Source: Symsagittifera roscoffensis (lineage: Eukaryota > Xenacoelomorpha > Acoela > Convolutidae). From it: 64,000 nucleotides of DNA. Location of the stretch: positions 35,839,152 to 35,903,151 of the forward strand of contig NC_087066.1 of NCBI RefSeq assembly GCF_963678635.1. Reading direction: 5' to 3'. This document shows, one piece after another, positions 56,055 through 64,000 of this stretch. The translations under genes and the position numbers were made by a program. The notes below the pieces were generated by a model. That model saw only the letters and a program-made list of their open reading frames with translations. It did no database searches and had not been told where the DNA came from. Position 1 is the stretch's first letter, and each line of letters starts with the position of its first letter.

Positions 56055-57900
56055 TCATTTGGCAGAAGCCTACGGTCGACCCCCCTATTCCTTGGGAAGA
56101 GTGGAGCGATCTTTTCCAACTAGCTTTTATCGCGAAGGAAAACGTTGATGACGAAAATCTACTATATCCGACGGAAAGAAATCATCCATTTTTAACCGCA
56201 CTAGAGAATCCGACGGAGAACAAATCGGAAAAAAAAAGAAAACCACGAATAGAGAGGAATGAGAAAAACAAAAACGCTCCGATGACAAAGAAGCGGCATC
56301 CATCAAAACCAAAATAAAAAGATTTAACGGAATGAGATTAGAAGAAGCTGACAAGAAATTCTGTTCAACATTCTACCTAGCCCTCGGAAATGAAAGAAAG
56401 AAAAGTTTTGGTCAGAAACTTAAAAAAGTAAAATTACTTCAAGTTTCCTTCTAAGAGTTTTGGGAAAACTTAGCAACCATTTTGTCAGGAAAACAAATGT
56501 CTTATTTGAAAGGAACAAGTTGTTAAATAGGACGGAACGACAAAGAGAGTCATTAGAACATTTTTGGGCAGCCTTAGCCGAAATGGCCAAAAAATTTGAA
56601 TTCGGAGACAGACACATTCGGAGACAGGCCTCGTATAAACAAACACATTTATTTCCATGGCATAAACTGTTCAGAATGCACAAAGACGAGTAAGAATTTA
56701 AAAACTCCAAATTCACAAATAAGTAAACTTCTTCTTTTTTCTGACCCCAGGAGGAACTTAATTTGGACTTCGCTAGTCCTTTGGGTTCTCACTGGGCACA
56801 AACAAATATATTTTATTATGCATCGATGGATTTTCAAAATTTCTATTAGCAAAAATTTCTACATCCATATTGACAAAAACAGTTATCGAATTTCTTCTCA
56901 TCTTATTTTTAATTTTCCCAATCTGAAGGAATAATTGCTTGAAGTTCTTCAAGATATGATCAATTTCCTTGTCTTTTTTGGGCGGTAGATATCGTAATTT
57001 GAGTTTCTGAAAAACGTTTTTCTTGACCGGGCTAGCAGAGTCAAATTGAACATTTAAAATGACTTGATTCTCTTTCCCGAGGCCAAACATTTAGCAGTTT
57101 CTTGAGTTCGTTTCCTTCGCTGTCACAAAAAAGAGTTACGTTGACAAAAACAGTTATCGAATTTCTTCGAAATTATATTTTCCTTCACGGCATACCTTAC
57201 TCCATTCAAGTCGATCACGCATCCTATTTTACAAGTCAGTATTTTAATCAATTTTGTGACTCGAACAATTTTAAATTAATATTTTGTACAGTCGGAGATC
57301 ATCGCTCCAACGGATTAGTTGAAAACTTTGTACATTCTGTAAGAAATCAAATGTTTGGCAATGGCCCAAAAATTTCAAAAGTATAGATTACAAGACCCTA
57401 TCTCAAAAATTATCTGGAACTGTCCATCTTCTCATCAATCAAAAATTAAATGCTCTCCATTCGAAATACATTTCCATAGGTAACCAAAAACTATTTGGAA
57501 ACAACTTGCATCTGGTATACCTTCCAATGGATTTTTAGGCAAGAGAAAATCGATTCTATGCGAAGAAAGAGCTGGAACGCTGACGATAGAGTGGGGGATG
57601 GATACAAGGATACCGTAATTCCTGAGAAGAACCAATCACCACTGGAGAAGGGATATGAATCGGATTACTCATCTCACTCAAAACCCTCATCGTCGAGAAT
57701 GCCTCTCAAGAGCCCATTCAAAGGTACAATTTTTCGGAAAACTAATGAGAGCATCGATGGAAACCTTTTTTTACAAAGAGCTGAATCAAAAAAATTGTAA
57801 ATGTCTCTGGATCTACGGTAGAATTATCCGACGGAAAAACCATCAGAAAATCAGACATTGCTTTACGGAAATCGAAATCTTCTCAAATCTGATCCTTTAG
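56055..57900 (+). pseudogene. Decayed Ty3/gypsy-like element, gag and integrase remnants
   Basis: Same lineage as 35211-44142 but without LTRs or RT. Gag N-terminus at 56059-56180 (WQKPTVDPPIPWEEWSDLFQ against WHKPTADPPCSWDSWIGQFN); further gag at about 56450-56630 (SLEHFWAALAEMAKKFEFGD); integrase core start at 56751-56790 (EELNLDFASPL, keeping the catalytic Asp); integrase at 57140-57386 (YSIQVDHASYF and GDHRSNGLVENFVHSVRNQ, with Asp and Glu); C-terminal segment at about 57790-57890 (IVNVSGSTVELSDGKTIRKS against IVRITGSTYISDKGKVIRRN). Multiple stops and frameshifts. An inverted piece splits the integrase (56895-57110). Confidence 0.8.
56895..57110 (-). mobile_element. Inverted insert in the decayed integrase
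   Basis: Minus-strand reading gives FGLGKENQVILNVQFDSASP then VKKNVFQKLKLRYLPPKKDK, resembling the protease-to-RT linker of gypsy Pol proteins. It is flanked by a near-repeat, TTGACAAAAACAGTTATCGA, at 56872 and 57141. Confidence 0.45.
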
Positions 57901-59590
57901 AGGAAACATATCTTTCCCATTTTTTCCTAACTCTGATGTTGAAGTAAGTACTAGGCGTGCAAATCAAAGGACTACAATCTCATCTAGAAAGCAGGTACCG
58001 AAGACCTGGAAACAAATCGAACTGGCCACTTCGGGCAATAGAGGGTTTCAAGACCATCAAAGAATCCTTCCAGAAGACAGCCGTCCCTCTCTAAGATGTC
58101 GACCCTTAATCCAGATCGCTTAGCTTCAGGCAAATCGATGTTGTTTCCTTCGGAACTTTTGACATTAGCAACTGAGAATGGACAGCTGGAGATTTTCCTT
58201 GTAGAGACATGGTTAGGACAGTAGGAACATTCAAGGCTTTGCCTTGATGTACGACCAGACCAGTCTTGTTCGCAGTCGTTTTGTTTTGGAAATTCAAATT
58301 TAGTTTCGGAAAAGAACGATAAGAATTTCGAATAGACACATGCGGTAGACTGGTTGATGCTATTTAGTAAAAAGAGGTCCACGCAGAGACAGATTTACGG
58401 AGGAGGGGCAAAGGCGAACGCCCCCCTAAGAGGGATTTGACCTTGTCTCCAACTAAAAGGTCCGCTCTTTAGTTTTATTTTGTGACATCCTTTTTAGGTC
58501 AACGAGTCTAATTTTTTTTAACGGCGCATTCGGCGCCAAAATATACAAAATATAAAGGGGAGGGCGCGCCAAAAACTTGAGTTAATTTTTTCCAAAAAGT
58601 GCTTGAAAGCACATTTTTGTTCAAAAAATTGCCTGAGGCGCAGAAATTTTGATCAAAAAGGTGTCTTAATTGTGGTTTGGGAGAGCTCAGAGAATCAATT
58701 TGGTCAAACTAAAAAAATTCTTTCAAAATCCCCCCCTTGAGAAAATCCTAGATACACCCCTATTCAAACAGGATGGTTTTGCTGTTCTACGTAAGCCACT
58801 GCAATTCAGACGCCTTTTATGAAATGATTCACCAAAGTTGAGTTTTTATTGTTTCTCAAAAAAAATTTGGAACAGCTAAAAATGTGTAACTACAAATTTT
58901 ATCGAGAAACAATTTTGACATTTTTGTTTCGGTTTTTGTTCTAAAGGCATGCATTAAAGCAACAATCTGAAATCTTTCACATATAAATCTTTTTTTTTGA
59001 GAATGAAAGTTTTACAAATAAAATTTTGTCCATGATTACCTTATAGATATATGTTGGTTTTGCGCTGTTTGCTTAAAGAAAAAAAATTATTTTGAGTTAT
59101 TCTCTTGCAAATCAAAATCTTTCAAAAAAGTGACCTGCTTACAAATCTTTTAAGAAGCACAAGAATAGAGGAACAACCAACAATCATTTTTGTTCAACAA
59201 TCGGTAAACGGTATCGGCTAGATACAAAGATTTGATTAAATGCATCTCTATGGTCAAAAAATTAATCAACTGTTGCCGAGAAGAAAGTACGAACACTTTA
59301 ACTTTCAAGCTAATATGCTTATAGTTCAAATGAGCAAAACAGAAAAAAATATGTTTTGTTTTCTCAACAGACGCTTCTCAATGCGCCATGTACGAAATGA
59401 TTCAGACCGAAACAAGCTCCAAACACGGTTCCCTAATGATAGAAAATTTGTGGCTTTTTTTTTCGGATCGTTTGAAAAATTTGGAGGAATTTGCATTCGG
59501 ATGTGTTTAAGATTGTTTTTCTATTGCTGTTCACAATTGAAAATGGGGAGAAACCTGATATTCGGGTGTGTTTTACTTTTTTTGCTTCTT
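57901..59590. other. Repeat-derived spacer
   Basis: Contains a family C end (AACATTCAAGGCTTTGCCTTGA at about 58227), and CGGCGCATTCGGCGCCAAAA / AGGGCGCGCC text typical of interspersed repeats. Overlapping minus-strand frames at 57984-58382 have no recognisable domain. Confidence 0.4.
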
Positions 59591-59596
59591 GTTTTT

Positions 59597-60591
59597 CAGG
59601 CAAAATCAGGTACTAAAAACAATAATTGGACTGGGTTGAATGATATAAAATTTTGATTTTTGGTCTATTTTCTAGCTAATAAGGTGACCGTGTATGCTTG
59701 AAGTAGCGCATTTAAGCATAATTCAAGCCGTGAAAACTTAGTTTTAATCAAATAAAAGTAACTTTGGAGTTTTAAGTGCATTTTGGGATCAAAAAACTCG
59801 AATATTCAAAACATTTCCGTAAAAAAAAATCAAAAAATTTGTTGAAATTTTTATAAGATTTTTCAAAGTTTTTTTTTCGTTTTGTGGTCATTTTCTTCAA
59901 AACTGTTCTACAGTTGACCTATTTTACTATGACTCTGAAATATGCTCAAGAACTTTTTTGTCCTTCTAATCTTTTTATCGCAACATGCACAAAAAAACGA
60001 CAACAATTTGAAAAAAAAAACTTTTTGTATTTTTTCAAGACTGTCGTCGGAACATTCTTACTACTTTTACAGTAACTGACTATCCTTGTTTTCTTTTTAT
60101 TTTGGTATTCCGCGCCAAATCAGGTACCACAAATAATTTTGGGAATGGGTCGAGTGATATATCATATTAAAGCCCTTTCAGTCGGTCGTCATTCGAACGA
60201 AATTAAAAATTTTCCAAAAAATCATCCCAGTATTGAGGAAAACAGTCTAAAATTTTCACGAGATAAAAAATCAAGCGAGCAGGGTTACAATAGCATGTTT
60301 TTCCCTAATTTAGTCCTTGAAAACTTAGTTTCACTCAAGTAAATTTTTTTTTAGAATTTTTAAGCGCCATTTGGAAAATAAAAACATCAAAAATAAAAAA
60401 TAAATCTCAGTCGTTGTTCTACAAGTCTTGCCTGTTTTACTATGAGTGTCGTATATTCCTAAGTTCCAGTTTTTTGTTCACACAAAAAAATCGACACATG
60501 ATTTTTCAAAAAGAACTTATATTTTTTTAGACTATGGTCGGAACATTATGTGCTACCTGCTTAGTAACCGGTTATCTTTGTTTTTCTGTTT
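59597..60591 (-). mobile_element. Two tandem copies of the AACAAGGATAGCC family, inverted
   Basis: Copy ends at about 60092 (CAGTAACTGACTATCCTTGTT) and 60591 (TAGTAACCGGTTATCTTTGTT). Starts at 59597, 60105 and 60604 share GCAAARTCAGGTAYNA. As at 9057-10175, the copies lie head to tail with a roughly 0.5 kb period. Confidence 0.65.
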
Positions 60592-60604
60592 CTTTTTTTC
60601 AGTT

Positions 60605-61240
60605 TTCCATGCAAAGTCAGGTATGACAGGTAATAATCGGAAAAGGTTAAGTAATATACTAAAATGAAGCCTTTTTGTTCGTGATTGGAACGACATTATA
60701 AAATTATCATGAAGTTCTTCAGTATCGAGAAAAACTGGTTTAATTTTTTGGGTTGTAATGGGGGTTTCGAAATGCCAATTGGACCAATCTGAAACAAACA
60801 ACGCGCTCAAAATTTACATTTCTTAATCGCGCATATCATACTTTGCCATTCATTACAGCTGAAGACTTTAAAACTCTAAGCTTCAGTCCGTAGTATTTGA
60901 GGTTGTGAGTTTAAACTTTTATGAGGTTGTGAGTTAATTGGGCCTTTTTGAGTAAATTTTGTATTAAAACAGCTTTTAGTCTCCATGTAATCTGTATAGA
61001 GTAAATTTAGAGTATGTTACAAGTTCAAAAAAATAGCGTCGGTCATAGTTTAAGTCATTATTGTAGAAAGCCAACTTTCGAAGGATGAACCACAAACTTA
61101 CGATTGGGCTGGTTTTTTAGTCAATTCGACCATATAACCTAGCGTTTTTGATACGTTTTTTGAGCCATCTGAAAGATTATGTTGTCTTGAGCTCAAATTT
61201 GCTTGTTTTAAATGCTTAGCTTTGATCATTCTAAATTCTG
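60605..61240. other. Spacer with start of a further family copy
   Basis: 60604-60680 repeats the beginning of the preceding 0.5 kb units; the rest shows nothing recognised. Confidence 0.4.
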
Positions 61241-61767
61241 AACAAGGCTGCTCGTACCCTGGCGAAGCCCTGATTATTCTGCCTGCATTTTAAGGTCTGT
61301 GCAGAAGTAATAACATGAAAAAAGTTTTAAAAAAAAACAAATTAAAATGAAAAAAAAGTGACTTTTTTGTGAAATTATTAACCCCACACATCATTTAAAG
61401 TACAAAAGGATAACAGATTTCGCTCCTAGTAACAAATCAATTATGGCAAACAAGCTTCTCTCAACCAATTTGGAACAATTTTTAAGACGGATTATATCTC
61501 TGCTCACGCTTTAATAGCAGAAATATATCGCGCGTTAATTGTCCCAAATTGGCCAAAAGGATAATTTTTAAATCTTCATAACTTTACAAAATGATCGCAG
61601 GTGAAATATATTTTTTCAAATTTAACCTCAGGAGAACATTGCCATTTGAATGATACAACAAAAAATTCCGTCAAAATTGGCCGGTTATAAAGTCGAAGTT
61701 TGTCTGAAGAAAAAAAACTACCCGATCACAAATATTTTGATAATTTCGCTACAAAAATTGGAACAAG
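61241..61767 (+). mobile_element. Family C element
   Basis: Starts AACAAGGCTGCTCGTACCCT and shares AAGACGGATTATATCTCTGC and TATCGCGCGTTAATTGTCCC with 54765-55314. Confidence 0.7.
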
Positions 61768-62074
61768 GAACTAATGGAGGCTTGAATTTGCAAATAATTT
61801 AGTCCAGAAGATGCCAAAATGGCAATTTTAAATCTTTTTACGTTTGAACTCAGGAAGTTGATATTTTCAATAAAGTATATTTTTTGTTGAAATATATTAT
61901 ACGATTGCCGATAATTGACTGAACTAACACCACACCAAGCATAAATAATCCTTTTTTTCGAAAGTCGGAGCGAAAACGCGATGTGCTCCATTCTTGCAAC
62001 ACGCGTAAACGGTGAGCCAAATCATTCCGCAATGATATTAGGCCACCAATTTGGTTTTGTTAAAACGTTACGAG

Positions 62075-62490
62075 ACGCTAGACAAGGTTGCTCTTGTATC
62101 AGGACAAAGCCAGATATGTTACGACTGCACTTAAAACCAATTGAAAATATTTATTGGTTGGTTAATTGATAAAAAAAATAGATAAAAAGAGTATTTTTTC
62201 TTCCTTTTATCCCACCACACGCTATGTAAAATACTATGGGTGCGTTTAGCGTCTCGTATTGTGATAAAAGGAATCAATTGATGGCCTCAACTCAATTTGG
62301 AACGCATTAATTTGCTTCTTACGCGTGTTATAAGTACGCTATATACCGCACTTTAATTATCCTAAATTGGCCAAATTAGCAAAAGAAAAAATTTTAGAAA
62401 TTTGAGATTAGAATAAAAATATCTCCCAGATGGAATTTAAAAAATCACACCAAACATAAATATTCCGCATCGAAAGTCGGAATGAAAGTC
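62075..62490 (+). mobile_element. Family C element, shortened
   Basis: Starts AAGGTTGCTCTTGTATCAGG; shares the GGAACGCATTAATTTGCTTC box and ends ATATTCCGCATCGAAAGTCGG. About 130 bp shorter than the others. Confidence 0.6.
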
Positions 62491-63358
62491 GAACCAAAAA
62501 ATCCTTTTTTATTTTGCAAAGTTTGTGAGAAGTAATACAAAAAACATTAATCATTCAGTATTTCGAATATTTCATAGATTTTTTTGAAGTAAAAACTTTT
62601 TCTTCATTTGTAATCAGGCTCTCAGAACATTCAGACTTTGCCCTGAAAAACGAAGTTGGAACCACATTTCAGACTGCAGCAGAGTGTATTTTGGTTATTC
62701 GCATACAATATTCTTTTAAGTACAATTGCGGTTGCAATCCCAGCTTTGTCATGGTAGGTATACTTTGCTCTTGACTTAGATTACATCTTCATTTTTTGTC
62801 AATTGAGCATGAAAAGCTATAACAACACATTGAGATAAGTCACGAAAATTTCAAATCTCTTTTCAATAGACAAAAACAACAAATTTTTTGACCAAAAAAA
62901 AATCAAAAATTATTTATTTTATTTTCTTAAAGAAAGAGCAATTGAAACTCGCAACTAGTTGAATCCGAGAATTTTAAAAATCTCGAACTACAGTTAACAA
63001 AGGAAAAAAAATTTAATAAAAATCAAATACATTTGTTTATTTAGATTTGGAAAACGTTTATATTGTTTTCTTTTGATTGCATATCCTTTGTTACCAGCAG
63101 TGATCTACACATGAACTCTATTTCTACTACTTTTGAGGAGTCCCTTCATCACGTATTCCAGTCAAAATCCTTGAAATTTTCTAGATATGGAAGTGATAAT
63201 GATAAAAGAAGATGACAAGTGTTTAAGTCCTTTTCAATTAAATTCGATACGGGTTACGTTTCTTCAATAAGAACACGCAGCTCGACACGATAAAATAAAA
63301 TATACAAGTGTTACAAATAAAAAACTTCGTCGAAAGTTATTTTGTTATTCATTGTTAC
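62491..63358. other. Spacer
   Basis: AT-rich; nothing recognised. Confidence 0.4.
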
Positions 63359-63537
63359 GAGTACGGAGGCGGCGTTCGCAATCTGTTTTGCCTGGGAGAC
63401 AAGGTCCTGCAGTTTGCCTGTAACGGGGAATAGGGGAAAACACAGTTTACAAACGGATAGCATCGGGCTTGACAGGGCATTCAGGATGCTTGGCAGAGGG
63501 GGGATTCACAGTGGTGGGCAGAGTAGTTCTCGAAGAA
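63359..63537 (-). CDS. Possible two-exon fragment, helical protein (3' edge)
   Basis: Candidate exons 63537-63455 (acceptor TTTTTTTTCAG, donor GTTTGT) and 63417-63359 (acceptor CCGTTACAG, donor GTAACA) are phase-compatible. They read VNPPSAKHPECPVKPDAI then RKLQDLVSQAKQIANAASVL. The second is an Ala/Gln-rich amphipathic helix, like the start of a coiled coil (TRIM-type after a B-box) or a talin/HIP1-type helix. Another frame of the first exon (FFENYSAHHCESPLCQAS) is also open, so the reading is uncertain. Confidence 0.27.
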
Positions 63538-64000
63538 CTGAAAAAAAACGAGCAGCAGAAAAATTACAATGAAACATTATCCCAACAAATTTTTTACAAA
63601 TATTCATTCGCAACTGGCGGCCAAAATCAAAAATCCCGAAACGTAGAAAATTGTAAAGCACTCCTAGCTCAAAAACATTTTTTTATTTAAAAAAATTCCA
63701 GACGAGGTTGCCAAAAATATAAGAAAAACATTAAAAATTCAAGTGGTCTTAATGGCATTGCAAATAAAATTGTAAGCATTGCTTTACTGGTTAGGAGCCT
63801 TTTTTTACGAAATATAGAAAAAAGATGATAAAGATGATGATGCGTAATAGTTGCTTGTTTTATTATAATGCTATGACTTTGATTGAGTTGTGGTTTTAGT
63901 TTTTTTTATATGGAAACCTATTTAAAAAAACCAGAAAAAAAGCATGTAGTTCTTAAACGGCTCGCCGTGATGAGCTGTACAACTTTTTAGTTGGTCCTTT
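63538..64000. other. Window edge, AT-rich
   Basis: No feature recognised. Confidence 0.4.

Noticed and set aside
59240-59656. 138-codon plus frame as a gene
   Set aside because: Its end overlaps the start of a 0.5 kb dispersed repeat unit and it has no recognisable domain.

Overview
This is an AT-rich, intron-rich animal (invertebrate metazoan) nuclear genome segment. The evidence is two multi-exon neuronal receptor genes with ordinary GT-AG introns, an aminergic class A GPCR on the + strand and an AMPA-type ionotropic glutamate receptor on the - strand, embedded in transposable-element and satellite DNA. I cannot name the species. No prokaryotic operon, CRISPR array, rRNA or convincing tRNA is present.

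Layout. 1-12011 (+): an aminergic GPCR lacking its 5' end, in six exons (about 50-172, 6391-6545, 6808-7004, 7333-7645, 8866-9022, 11208-12011). They join in one open frame covering TM1 to TM7 and a long tail. Its 6.2 kb first recognised intron holds a tandem array of a roughly 1.3 kb unit (1752 to about 6270), itself built from two related halves and linked to a terminal-inverted-repeat (TIR) element. 12012-21229: gene-free spacer with several small inverted-repeat elements. 21230-32138 (-): the AMPA-type receptor, 16 exons, about 953 codons in one frame, lacking only the signal-peptide exon; it ends in a class I PDZ-type tail (TNV). The two receptor genes converge.

35211-44142 (+): a young, complete Ty3/gypsy-like LTR retrotransposon with 297 bp LTRs differing at one base and a 5 bp target-site duplication (TSD). 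Its Gag-Pol frame holds zinc knuckles, protease, reverse transcriptase, RNase H and integrase. A 1651 bp internal stretch including the integrase is tandemly duplicated, the first copy has a nonsense codon, and both copies lack the first catalytic Asp. A hydrophobic double-membrane-like segment lies between RNase H and integrase.

44148-64000: mostly repeat-derived DNA. It includes a decayed, rearranged element of the same retrotransposon lineage (56055-57900), a possible LINE reverse transcriptase scrap (49564-49884), copies of two roughly 0.5 kb dispersed families, a less AT-rich island (51.9-54.7 kb) with isolated exon-like pieces, and a possible two-exon coding fragment at the 3' edge (63359-63537, -).

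Functionally the two receptors are both neurotransmitter receptors but nothing in the sequence shows co-regulation. The main evolutionary story is repeat expansion in introns and spacers. All splice sites were predicted by eye from frame continuity, consensus and family alignment recalled from general knowledge; no database search was run.
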